Positions 8,381 through 16,592 of a stretch of DNA of 64,000 nt are shown here, one piece after another. Under the pieces are notes generated by a model. The model did no database searches, was not told the DNA's origin, and saw nothing but the letters and a program-made list of their open reading frames with translations. Origin of the DNA: Lentisphaerota bacterium. Its GTDB lineage: Bacteria > Verrucomicrobiota > Lentisphaeria > Victivallales > Victivallaceae. Each line of letters starts with the position of its first letter. The stretch's first letter is position 1. Where the stretch lies: assembly GCA_024225035.1 (NCBI GenBank), contig JAAEMX010000441.1, positions 62,001 through 126,000 of the forward strand, written 5' to 3'. A program made the translations under genes and the position numbers.

Positions 8381-8631
8381 TCATTCATCTGTCAAAGTCT
8401 CTTCAGACTTTAGAGAATCAATATAGCATCTAAGGTTATCCGTAATCTTTTTAAATACTCTTGGAAAAAATAAAGATAATTCTTCAAAACCTGGGTGATC
8501 GCTAAATGGCCCTCCATGATGATATCTAAGGTGATCAAGCAAATCTCTTTGTTCGTCTTTCGACAATAAATCAAACGGATTTTTATTGTTATAGTTATGA
8601 AAATTAGAAAAATGAATAAAAGCACAGCCAA
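8381..8631 (-). pseudogene. small membrane-anchored protein, apparently frameshifted
   Basis: Two overlapping frames complement each other. The first, from TTG 8631, encodes a membrane helix (MAVLLFIFLIFITITIKI). The second continues as NPFDLLSKDEQRDLLDHLRY and ends at 8381 with EETLTDE. Adding one A to the AAAAA run near 8577 joins them into about 83 aa: a single N-terminal helix and a short acidic cytoplasmic part. Either it is a decayed gene, or only the 61-aa downstream part is made, or the base is miscalled. I recognise no family. Confidence 0.4.
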
Positions 8632-8679
8632 ACTTATATATTTTTTTTAAAAAAAGTGCAGATGAGTTGGAATATAATC

Positions 8680-8713
8680 ATGCTCCATGTTAGAAATAAT
8701 TAACATGGAGCAT
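8680..8713 (-). terminator. inverted repeat after the 981-aa gene
   Basis: Perfect 13-bp arms ATGCTCCATGTTA (8680-8692) and TAACATGGAGCAT (8701-8713) with an eight-base loop, nine bases past the stop codon of the minus-strand gene. No strong T-run follows, but position and perfection suggest transcript end or stabilisation. Confidence 0.6.
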
Positions 8714-8721
8714 TCATATGG

Positions 8722-11667
8722 CTAAGATATTAGTATTGTCTTATAATAATCGTCAATATTTTTTTGTTTTCTTCTAGGGTTTGATGCACTGTACAACGAA
8801 ATGCCGGTAAAGACATTTTGCTGGTGCTGATAACTGAACGAAAGGTTGATGTCAAACTTTTGTCTGGATTCGATAGGCATGAGCCGAGTACCAAGCTGAA
8901 AGATATTTCTTCTGTTTTCGAATGAATCTTCCCGGCGATAAATAATCCTGAAGCCGACATTAGTTTTTTCAGTAGCATATTTCAGATAATTGGATGTTGG
9001 TATAGAAATATCTTTAAAATCCTTACCGCGGTCCTTGGAGTAGTAATACACATTAGAACCAACACGTCCAGACAGGTAGTTAATATCCAGATCAAAAATA
9101 GTTTCAAAAATAGCAGCTTTGATATTTTCACTTTCTACCAGGTCGTAAATAAGACCGATTACTCTTTTGTCTTTTCTGGGATCGTTGCCTGGCAATATGT
9201 ATTCAATGCCGACTCTTTTTGATATCTTGAGAGATTCAAACATAACTTCCAGCGTTTTGAATAATACCAACAGTTTTTGAAACTCCATTATAGTCTGAAA
9301 TTTTAGTGTAAAACTCTTTAAGTTTATTGATCCGGCTGTATAAAATTTTACTGTGGCATTGCATGCCCGCATCAGGCTGTCAACAGCCGGTCTGCGTACA
9401 TTAGTGAATTTATGACCATTCTTCCATTTTATGCATTCATCTTTAATATTAATTAACAATCCGACTCTGGCATTAATCTCTTCAAAGTAATCATCATCTT
9501 GAGCATATGAATAAACTCCTTTGTAGAAGTTCTGAACGTGATCCCAGTATTTTTTCAGCGCTTTGTCTATAGCGGTTACTGTTTTTCTTCTTCTCATGCC
9601 TGAATTGGCCGAAAGTGATTTGAATTTTTCGACACTGAATTTTGCCAGAACGATGTCCGAAGTACTTTTCGGACGTGTCTGACTTAGGCTGTCACTTGAG
9701 CTGAAACTGACCAGCTTCTTGAAGAAACTTTGATTTTTTTCAGGCTTTTTAGATGCTTCTTTGGTGCTTTTAAGAATATCCTGAGCTCTTCGTTGGTAAG
9801 TTAAAAACTCTGATTTTCCGCTCAAGCAATCTGAAATGCTTAAATTTTTACGAGATAGTATCTGTTTCAAACTTTTAGGATTGAATTTTCTTAACGCCTG
9901 CTGCAGGCTGAAGTATTTTTCATAAAACAAAGTCAATGTTGTCAGATCAATAGATCTTCCAATGTTAAAGCATGATCCTTTGCATTTTTTTTCTCTATCA
10001 AGTCGGAAAATATAGTTAATTGAAGTGTACATCAAAGTATTTTCTGAATATTCACTATTCTCATACAGGTTGCCCTTAAAGGACTTGGGTTCAGTTAAGA
10101 GACCTTTTTTTTCTTCATACTTAGTAGGCTTATCAAAGATTTCATCCTTAATACCTTTCCAGCCTAAGTCATCATAAAGTGAATCCGGAGTATTTCGATA
10201 TACCAGATTGGCGGAGAAAAATGAGTTTATTATAGCGTTATATCCCATGAAGGAGTATGCCTTTTCTCTTGAATAAAGGATTTCAGTATCCTGATTATAT
10301 ACATAAAGTTTCTTGCTGCTGGGATATGGCCTGAAAGGAAGGCATAGCCTTGACTTTCTTTGTTTGTATGATGCTTTACGTTCATAGATATGAGCTTGAC
10401 TCTTAAGGTAGAGCAGGTTCCCATAAAGGTTTATACGATTTATTTCCTGGTTCTGCTGGACATATTTTCCATCACCAACATTTAAGTTTAAGTTGGCTTG
10501 ATTACTGACTCTGAGCCTTGAAATCAAGGTTGCCTGCCCAAAGTCAACCTTACGGGTATGAGTCGTTGTTAAAATATAGACATATGCCGGAAAATCATCA
10601 AATTTTTTAATGCGGCAGTAGTCATTATTATAGTCTTTTTCAAATATGCTTTTCTGGACTTTATAGTTTAGATTTTCTTCGAGATCATATGGGTGAAGCA
10701 CATTAAGAACATCTCTTGATATACCTCTTCTCATGATCTTATTGTCAGAAAAGTATGCCGCTCGATTTGCCACAAAAAGCAGGTTTTCTACTCTGTGTTT
10801 TCCAGAGCCTTCTATTGCAGTTAAGGTCAACCCTATATCACAGCTTGGCCCGGCCTTAGCGTCATATTGGAGTTCATTAAACTCATTGGTGATTGTTTGC
10901 CCACTCAAAGACGGTCCGAGACTTAAACTTGCTGAAGCATCAACTCCAAGTTGAAATGACGCGGACAAACTCTTATCGATTCTGAAGCCTTTCATGTTCC
11001 AGAAGCATTTATTCATATATCCGTTTAAAGGAATTGACCTCAAGCAGTCCTGATTGGGAACTGCGTATTGCAGAATGAAATAGGCATTATTTTTGTCGTA
11101 CTTCACTCCTAAAGCCATTCTGGTTGTTGGAGAAAATGACAAACCAACTGTTGCTACTCCGCCAACAGTTATATTATCGAGGTAACTGAAAGGATTTAGA
11201 ATTTTGGCTACATCTAATGTAGCTATAAGCTCTTTGCCAATTCCACTGCTTTTAATGAAACCGTTGGCATTTCCCTGCAGTTCAAGTCCATCACGCATGA
11301 AATATGTTACGATATCTTTATCGTTATATTCGAAGTAAACTCCCATTCCTGACTTTATTGCTTTTTGGCTTTCAAGCTTTTGTATTACTCTAACGTAATC
11401 TTTTGGGCGTTTGGTTGTGGCTCCCATATTTTTTGCCCATTTGATCTGATAAATCATCATTTCTTCAGCTTTATATGCTTGCAGAAATTTCCTGTAAAAA
11501 AGGTAATTGGCAATTTGGCAAGTCCATACTGGCATGAAGGAGGTAGAGTGGTCTCGATAGTATGTTTTTTGTGGATTCTGGGGTGGGGCGGAAACCTGAA
11601 ATTGCGGATATTTCTTCTGCGCATACTGAAGTTTAACAGCTTGTTCTTTCGACTCTTGTCTAGGCAT
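8722..11667 (-). CDS. 981-aa beta-rich protein of unknown function
   Basis: A single intact frame starting at ATG 11667 with AAAGGG eight bases upstream. There is no signal peptide. The N-terminal 130 residues are polar and helical. Residues about 150-290 contain alternating small/hydrophobic strands (ITVGGVATVGLSFSPTT, SASLSLGPSLSG), and the last 120 residues again read as amphipathic strands (NVGFRIIYRR, FDINLSFSYQHQ). The middle is basic and helical with a Ser/Lys-rich linker (about 660-700). Glycine-rich amphipathic strands suggest pore or beta-barrel formation, but I recognise no family. It sits alone on its strand between probable terminator and promoter. A 98-bp piece of it (10166-10263) is copied into the neighbouring ThuA-like pseudogene. 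Confidence 0.75.
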   Translation of the reverse strand: MPRQESKEQAVKLQYAQKKYPQFQVSAPPQNPQKTYYRDHSTSFMPVWTCQIANYLFYRKFLQAYKAEEMMIYQIKWAKNMGATTKRPKDYVRVIQKLESQKAIKSGMGVYFEYNDKDIVTYFMRDGLELQGNANGFIKSSGIGKELIATLDVAKILNPFSYLDNITVGGVATVGLSFSPTTRMALGVKYDKNNAYFILQYAVPNQDCLRSIPLNGYMNKCFWNMKGFRIDKSLSASFQLGVDASASLSLGPSLSGQTITNEFNELQYDAKAGPSCDIGLTLTAIEGSGKHRVENLLFVANRAAYFSDNKIMRRGISRDVLNVLHPYDLEENLNYKVQKSIFEKDYNNDYCRIKKFDDFPAYVYILTTTHTRKVDFGQATLISRLRVSNQANLNLNVGDGKYVQQNQEINRINLYGNLLYLKSQAHIYERKASYKQRKSRLCLPFRPYPSSKKLYVYNQDTEILYSREKAYSFMGYNAIINSFFSANLVYRNTPDSLYDDLGWKGIKDEIFDKPTKYEEKKGLLTEPKSFKGNLYENSEYSENTLMYTSINYIFRLDREKKCKGSCFNIGRSIDLTTLTLFYEKYFSLQQALRKFNPKSLKQILSRKNLSISDCLSGKSEFLTYQRRAQDILKSTKEASKKPEKNQSFFKKLVSFSSSDSLSQTRPKSTSDIVLAKFSVEKFKSLSANSGMRRRKTVTAIDKALKKYWDHVQNFYKGVYSYAQDDDYFEEINARVGLLINIKDECIKWKNGHKFTNVRRPAVDSLMRACNATVKFYTAGSINLKSFTLKFQTIMEFQKLLVLFKTLEVMFESLKISKRVGIEYILPGNDPRKDKRVIGLIYDLVESENIKAAIFETIFDLDINYLSGRVGSNVYYYSKDRGKDFKDISIPTSNYLKYATEKTNVGFRIIYRREDSFENRRNIFQLGTRLMPIESRQKFDINLSFSYQHQQNVFTGISLYSASNPRRKQKNIDDYYKTILIS

Positions 11668-11690
11668 GGTAAAACCCTTTCTGTGAAAAA

Positions 11691-11696
11691 ATTATA
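11691..11696 (-). promoter_or_regulatory. -10 element upstream of the 981-aa gene
   Basis: A perfect TATAAT on the minus strand, 24 bases before the ATG at 11667. No good -35 box is visible 16-18 bases further up, only TTACAA-like sequence. Confidence 0.4.
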
Positions 11697-12147
11697 CTGC
11701 CATTACGGCTACCTTTGTAATACCGGAAGTTCGACAGTTTTGAGCTTAATTACTCCGAAACAGCTTCTATTGTCGTTGTGCCCTGTGCACTAATCACAGA
11801 TATGAATATCTAAGATATAAGTTTAGTCTGTTGAAACTTAAGATGGGTTACATGTTTTTATGTTTTTTGATTTTATTTTAAGTATCTTTTAAATATTCAT
11901 GGTATTAAAAATTATTACAGAAAATAGGATCTTATCTTAAAAAAATATTAATAAATATTACACCCTGGAATGTTAATTTTGTAATATAAAAATATTTCTA
12001 AGATAGAAATAATCATAAGCGATTACTAAATACAGCAAAAACAGAATAAAATAATGATTATCGAAGTTAACGATGGCATTTATTTAAAGTTTTATTCAAT
12101 TTAATAATACTTTTGATTGAAGCATTTGATGAATGACATTAATAAGC
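11697..12147. other. A+T-rich intergenic region
   Basis: About 450 bases without a supported gene. Upstream of the 981-aa gene it holds one copy of the TTGAGCTTAA motif (11740-11749) that also occurs at 2856 and, in variants, at 8257 and 8312. The rest is low-complexity A+T-rich sequence. Confidence 0.5.
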
Positions 12148-12175
12148 AAAACGGTGTAGAATGACACCATTTTGT
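12148..12175 (-). terminator. hairpin downstream of the ThuA-like pseudogene
   Basis: On the minus strand AAAATGGTGT and ACACCGTTTT pair across a CATTCT loop with one mismatch, about 43 bases after the pseudogene's stop codon. It probably was the terminator of the intact gene. Confidence 0.5.
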
Positions 12176-12217
12176 TTATAATAAAATTATTTTAAGTTTA
12201 AAGGTAGCTAATGAAAA

Positions 12218-13000
12218 CTAAGCAACCGGATTTTGCTTTATGCATATTTGTGGAATTTTAACTCTGGCGGCACTCCAGTAGACTGCATTGCTGATTACTT
12301 TTCTTATTTCAGGATTGTAGTATGTTGGATAGTTTTCATTCCCTGGTTGAAAATAAAATATAAGGCATACTCCTTCATGGGATATAACGCTATAATAAAC
12401 TCATTTTTCTCCGCCAATCTGGTATATCGAAATACTCCGGATTCACTTTATGATGACTTCTGCCGTGACCACGTTGAAAACAGCATCCGCTTCTAAATAC
12501 TTTTCCTCCTTCGAACCAGCCGATAAATAAGGTTTTATCCGGTGTCGGGATATCAAACCGTTCTCCGTACATTTCCTCTTTCGGCAATTTAATGTAATCT
12601 CCTATGCCTTGAGTGATCTGATGCGAAGGTTCAATATTCCATATCAGCTGCTTATCATCGTTAACCCGGTACTTCAAAGAACAACTGGTTCCCATTAGAG
12701 TCTTAAATATTTTTGAATAGTATCCGGAATGCAATACAATCATTCCTATCCCTTCCATTACTCGGTCATGAACTCGTTTGACAATTTCATCTTTGACTTC
12801 CGCATGCGCGCAGTGCCCCCACCAGATTAAAACATCTGTTTCATCAAGAAGATCAACGGTTAAACCATGCTCAGGTTCATCAAGGGTTGCGATTTTGATA
12901 TTGAAATCATTATATGATAGGCCGTCGGCGATAGCCATGTGAATACTATCAGGGTATATAGCTTTTACTTTTTTACTACGTTTTCCAGTATTTTCTTTGA
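12218..13000 (-). pseudogene. ThuA-like protein, interrupted by a 97-bp insertion and 5'-truncated
   Basis: The minus strand encodes a ThuA-like (trehalose utilisation, glutamine-amidotransferase-like fold) protein: KVKAIYPDSIHMAIADGL, DVLIWWGHCAHAEV, GMIVLHSGYYSKIFKTLMG, and FRSGCCFQRGHGR. The last stops abruptly at 12459 and the family's C-terminus, IFYFQPGNENYPTYYNPEIR to a stop at 12218, resumes after the insertion. Bases 12362-12458 are a foreign 97-bp segment; deleting it gives HGR-IFYF in perfect frame. The 5' end is also lost: the expected N-terminal strand is replaced near 13000 by phage-like DNA read from the other strand. The gene is dead. ThuA relatives in this group often sit in sugar-use loci. 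Confidence 0.85.
12362..12459 (+). repeat. 98-bp inverted copy of part of the 981-aa gene
   Basis: Identical over 98 bases to the complement of 10166-10263, about 2.1 kb away in opposite orientation. It begins AAGGCATACTCCTTCATGGG and ends TATGATGACTT. It sits inside the ThuA-like pseudogene. The last base is shared with the target, so the insert itself is 97 bp. No flanking inverted repeats or target duplication are present. Confidence 0.92.
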
Positions 13001-13054
13001 GCTTCTTAAGTTCAGCAGGCACTAGCACCGCCTGTATTTCTCTACAACGGTAAT
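12980..13054 (+). pseudogene. C-terminal fragment of a phage-like protein
   Basis: The plus strand reads SLSFLSSAGTSTACISLQR and a stop just before the next start codon. The frame opens out of the truncated ThuA-like gene, so only a tail of about 20 residues is credible. The style (Ser/Thr/Gly-rich strand end) fits a phage structural protein; this is weak. It marks the left edge of the phage-like cassette. Confidence 0.3.
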
Positions 13055-13055
13055 T

Positions 13056-13463
13056 ATGACAGATGTGAAACATATCCGCAAACTAAAAAATATCATTCAT
13101 GAGTATGATCTCGAAGCACCGGATAACTTTTTTCTCTGTACTGATAAAGAGTTATCTGCAATGTACAACGGTGCTGGTCCTGACTGGCTTGGCGATTGGG
13201 GTCGTGAAAGGCTTACCTCAAGGCTGGATTTATTTGAAGCGGCATTTTTGATTCATGACTTTGAATACGCCTGCAGTGATCATACGGAAGAAGGTTTTGA
13301 AGAGGCGAATAACCGTATGTGGCAGAATATGCGTAAAATCATCTTTGCTGTCTACAGCTGGCGCAAAATATCCAACTGGGATAATATCGCTTATTGGCTA
13401 GTAAAGGCATTCGCCGCTTACCGGGCCTGTGCTCGGCTTGGCTGGTCAACGTGGATGGATTAA
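13056..13463 (+). CDS. phage-like protein with possible phospholipase A2-type motif
   Basis: A 135-aa soluble protein and first complete gene of a three-gene cassette. Residues 38-42 (NGAGP) and 67-71 (HDFEY), followed by an acidic helix (EEGFEEANNRMWQNM), recall the calcium-loop GxGP and catalytic HD..Y layout of parvoviral and bacterial phospholipase A2 domains. The spacing is plausible but no disulfide cysteines are present. A lysis- or entry-associated role would fit the neighbouring membrane and lipoprotein genes. It ends just before AAAGGAGG of the next gene, so the cassette is an operon. No family assignment is certain. Confidence 0.6.
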   Translation: MTDVKHIRKLKNIIHEYDLEAPDNFFLCTDKELSAMYNGAGPDWLGDWGRERLTSRLDLFEAAFLIHDFEYACSDHTEEGFEEANNRMWQNMRKIIFAVYSWRKISNWDNIAYWLVKAFAAYRACARLGWSTWMD

Positions 13464-13473
13464 AGGAGGCGTT

Positions 13474-13758
13474 ATGGAAAAATCATTTAAAATTATTATC
13501 GGAGTATTTTCATTTCTAAGTACAGTAATCAATGCAATTATCGGCTTTGAGCTACACCAGAATTCCCGCATGGCGGATGCCGAAGTTATTATGTCTGCCC
13601 ACGGTGTCAGAATTAATCACTTGGAAAAGACCACTGAGGAAATCAAGTCCGTTAGGCGTGATGTGGCGGCAGTGCGGGAACAGCTCGCCAGAATCGCCGT
13701 TATTCTCGAACAGAACAGCACTAAATATTATAGGAGAGATAAAGATGAATATCAATAA
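13474..13758 (+). CDS. small membrane/coiled-coil phage-like protein
   Basis: I use ATG 13474 (94 aa) because AAAGGAGG lies five bases upstream; the longer frame starts inside the previous gene. One N-terminal membrane helix (FKIIIGVFSFLSTVINAIIG) is followed by a predicted coiled coil (HLEKTTEEIKSVRRDVAAVR). The layout resembles phage lysis-cassette accessory or holin-like proteins. Its 3' end overlaps the lipoprotein gene by 14 bases. Confidence 0.65.
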   Translation: MEKSFKIIIGVFSFLSTVINAIIGFELHQNSRMADAEVIMSAHGVRINHLEKTTEEIKSVRRDVAAVREQLARIAVILEQNSTKYYRRDKDEYQ

Positions 13759-14092
13759 AGCTATTATGATCGTGCCGTTTGCACTGGCACTGGTTATCAG
13801 TTCCGGCTGTAATGCCATTCGGCATAAATCGTTTCGAGTCGTGACCAGTGGCACTGGCGGCAAGATGACCACTACCGACCCGACTGGCAGCGGCACGCCG
13901 ACCCCATCGGTTATCATCGGCTCTTATTACTCAAGCATTACTACTATCCCACCGGGCACTAAAGCTAAATACAAAGCCAAGTCTTATGAGCTTTTTTCCG
14001 GCAAGCCGCTCTTTGAGGAAGAGATGGAGATTGATACCACCAACGGCAAAGTCGAAATTACTGAGAAGAAAGTGGAATATAATAGGGATTGA
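13745..14092 (+). CDS. small phage-like lipoprotein
   Basis: A 115-aa predicted lipoprotein starting at ATG 13745 behind AGGAGAGAT. The signal peptide ends in a lipobox-like VISSGC; after it comes a Thr/Gly/Pro-rich stretch and a charged C-terminus (EMEIDTTNGKVEITEKKVEY). It overlaps the coiled-coil gene and is the last gene before a strong terminator. Spanin-like or superinfection-exclusion roles are conceivable from context only. Confidence 0.65.
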   Translation: MNINKAIMIVPFALALVISSGCNAIRHKSFRVVTSGTGGKMTTTDPTGSGTPTPSVIIGSYYSSITTIPPGTKAKYKAKSYELFSGKPLFEEEMEIDTTNGKVEITEKKVEYNRD

Positions 14093-14154
14093 ATTATGCG
14101 CATACAGTGCTACAATATTGTAGAATGTTTCCTCTCTCTCCTCCTTTTGCTGAG

Positions 14155-14187
14155 ACCTCTCGTTCCCCAGCGAGAGGTTTTTATTTT
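14155..14187 (+). terminator. terminator of the phage-like cassette
   Basis: Stem ACCTCTCG / CGAGAGGT, loop TTCCCCAG, then TTTTTATTTT. It closes the three-gene cassette. Bases 14188-14330 to the next coding sequence show no gene. Confidence 0.85.
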
Positions 14188-14330
14188 ACCTTCTTGTCGC
14201 TGTACGTTGCTGTAAGTAGCTCTCTGTTGCCCTACGAGGGAAGATATGGGTAAGATTGAAAATTTTGAGTAAGATTTTTAGGTGATTTTTGAAAGCTGTA
14301 AGTTGTTATTTGCTAATGTGATAATGACTT

Positions 14331-15845
14331 GTGGCTTTATGTGGTTTAAACATGTGCATTCTGCTAATGGTTCATGTTGGAACTAATATTCAATATAAAC
14401 GCCGTCCGGAATTTAATGCAGCTAACTGCTTTTATTCTTTAGAAGACCTGGCAAAATTCGCGCAGTTCTGTCGTGACAACTTCATCGAATTTGTACCTCG
14501 CTGGCAAATTGGCGGACATGCTAATTGGAATTTTATTTCAGTCCATCCGGAATTACGTGAAAAAGGTTATAAAAATACAGCTGACGTAACGAAGCCTGAA
14601 CATAACAAAATTGTATTTGACTGCATTCTTGATGTAATAGAGGCAACTAAATGCAAGTATGTCAATGTCGGCGGTGATGAATGGTGGCATTCACTGAATA
14701 AGACTGAAAAGCCGGATAAGCTTCTCAATGGAAAGACTAGAGCACAGGCATTTCTTGATTTTCATGAACAGGCTTTAGAGTTCTGTAAAAAACATAATGT
14801 TCAATTGATGATGCATGAGGATATGTTGAGCCCTTATCACAATGGTAAGCGTTATGATATTTATAAGATAATTGATGAATTTCCTAAGGAAATAATAATG
14901 CTGGTGTGGAATGGATCTAATCCTGATCAGGTTGTAAATTATTTTGCTGATAAAGGCTTTAGAGTATGGCCTTGTACTACCGGGGTATGGTTTCCAAACC
15001 ATAGCAGAAAGAGAATTGAAGGATTTGGTCCAACTTTATATTCCTTCAACTTATCTCTGACTCTAACTGGAAGAAGAGTGAGAAATAACTATGCATTGAG
15101 CGCTTTGAGAGGCGCTGAGTACAGCTGGAATGCATTTTCGGATAAGCTCGAAGGCTTGAATGAGATATTAAGCTCAGGTTACTTGACTGCTTTAATGGAA
15201 CAAATGGCAGAGCCTTATAATCCTGCTACGTCACAGAATGTGAGTCCACTTGATATCAGCAAGGCGTATAACTGTAATTTTAGCAAGCTGTTCATAAAAC
15301 GTGAATCTGGAAAATATAGAAACAAGAAGACAGCGGTTGTTTTGCCAAAAGGAAAGCAGGATATCGGTAATATTCCGATGGCATTTGCAGGTAGCAAAAA
15401 CAATTGTATAAGAATTGGAAAAGGTGATAAGATTACTGTTCCTGTAAACAAAAAACTGTCTTCTTTGATATTCCTCCACACAGTTAGAACCGATGACAAG
15501 TACCTCAAAGAAGTAAAGCGTTATATCTTTTGGCGTCACTGGCCGTACGGCCGTCCCGCAGGGGATTACATCGTTAAGTATACAGATGGTTTAAAGGCTA
15601 AGATACCTGTCAGGCTGCGTGAAAGTGCGAATTATGCTGCAATCAAGCCGCTTTTCCGCTGCTGTCTTGATACCAGGTTTATTATGTCGTTGGAAGACGC
15701 GAACAGCAACTATCTTTTCCTGTATCAGTATGAATGGGCAAACCCTTATCCGGAAAAACAGATCAAAAGCATAACCTTTACTCAAAGCGTTGTTGACTTT
15801 GATCTACTGCTCTTCGCATTGTCCGGCAGAGAGGCAAGAAAGTAG
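14331..15845 (+). pseudogene. GH20-like beta-N-acetylhexosaminidase, 5'-truncated
   Basis: About 504 codons of a family-20-like glycoside hydrolase. The first residues already match the start of the TIM-barrel (MALCGLNMCILLMVHVG), so signal peptide and N-terminal domains are missing. The acid/base motif is VNVGGDEWWH (D116, E117), and RWQIGGHANWNF lies in the substrate-binding loop. After the barrel comes a beta-rich C-terminal domain ending SGREARK. The first codon is GTG without ribosome site, and a stop lies two codons upstream. Its N-terminal half is plausibly the secreted fragment at 2114-2575, the two being separated by the accessory block. As it stands it should not be exported. Confidence 0.75.
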
Positions 15846-15871
15846 CCTTCAATAAATAAATATTAATAATG

Positions 15872-15910
15872 TCAGCGGACGGCTTAGACAGCTGTTCGCT
15901 GATTTTTTTT
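15872..15910 (+). terminator. terminator of the glycoside hydrolase gene
   Basis: Twelve-pair stem (two G-T pairs) between TCAGCGGACGGC and GCTGTTCGCTGA, loop TTAGACA, followed by eight T. Confidence 0.9.
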
Positions 15911-16018
15911 ATTAATACAAAGTATTAATTTGAAAAACACTGATTATTGTTGCATTGTTTATACTGAAATACGGGTGTCATAAGCTGAATTTATATTTTA
16001 TCTGAACAAGAGGTAAAA

Positions 16019-16513
16019 ATGGAAGTACGTTTTGCAGGTAACAAGGATTTGCCGGCTATTGTTGAAATATATAATCAGGCTATTGAAGAGAAGAACGCAA
16101 CTGCAGATATCACTCCGATAGAGCTTGAAGACAGGCTGCAGTGGCTGAAAGATCATTCGCCGGATCGTTATCCGGTCTGGGTGGTAGAAAAAGACGGAGC
16201 TATAGCAGGCTGGTGCAGCCTTAGTCCGTACCGCCCGGGAAGAATGGCTTTGCGCTATGCTGCAGAAATAAGTTATTATGTTCATCGAAATTTCAGGCGT
16301 CAGGGGATAGCATCGGTTTTAACTCAAAAAGCAATTGATGCTTGTGAAAGGTTAGACCTAAAAACTCTATTTGCCATTTTATTTGAGATTAACACCGGCA
16401 GTACACGCCTCCTCGAGAAGTTTGGTTTTGAGTCCTGGGGCAGAATGCCGGATATCGCTGATATCGACGGTAAGGAAATTTCACATGTGATTTACGGTCT
16501 GCGGGTTCGCTAG
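16019..16513 (+). CDS. GNAT acetyltransferase, phosphinothricin/methionine-sulfone type
   Basis: A 164-aa single-domain N-acetyltransferase. It begins MEVRFAGNKDLPAIVEIYN. The acetyl-CoA loop is in FRRQGIASVLTQKAIDAC, and the family's ending NTGSTRLLEKFGFESWGRMP is present. Length and motifs match the Pat/Bar/MnaT group that acetylates phosphinothricin, methionine sulfone or related amino acids. The start is ATG 16019 with AGAGG five bases upstream. It is the first gene of a loose same-strand run with the carbonic anhydrase. Exact substrate is not readable. Confidence 0.85.
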   Translation: MEVRFAGNKDLPAIVEIYNQAIEEKNATADITPIELEDRLQWLKDHSPDRYPVWVVEKDGAIAGWCSLSPYRPGRMALRYAAEISYYVHRNFRRQGIASVLTQKAIDACERLDLKTLFAILFEINTGSTRLLEKFGFESWGRMPDIADIDGKEISHVIYGLRVR

Positions 16514-16592
16514 TAGTCTTTTAATGCCAGTCCGCAACTTGCAAAATTGTCTTCAGGTTGTATCTTTACAGACTAAAATGGATGGAGTAATC

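Noticed and set aside
12233-12496. Plus-strand open frame of 87 codons
   Set aside because: It is the complement of the ThuA-like pseudogene tail joined to the 97-bp inserted fragment; its apparent match to the 981-aa protein comes only from that copy.
2574-14339. Clean transposon target-site duplication around the accessory block
   Set aside because: The flanking nine-base words differ at one place, no terminal inverted repeats or transposase were seen, and part of the split gene may be missing, so a simple transposition is not supported.
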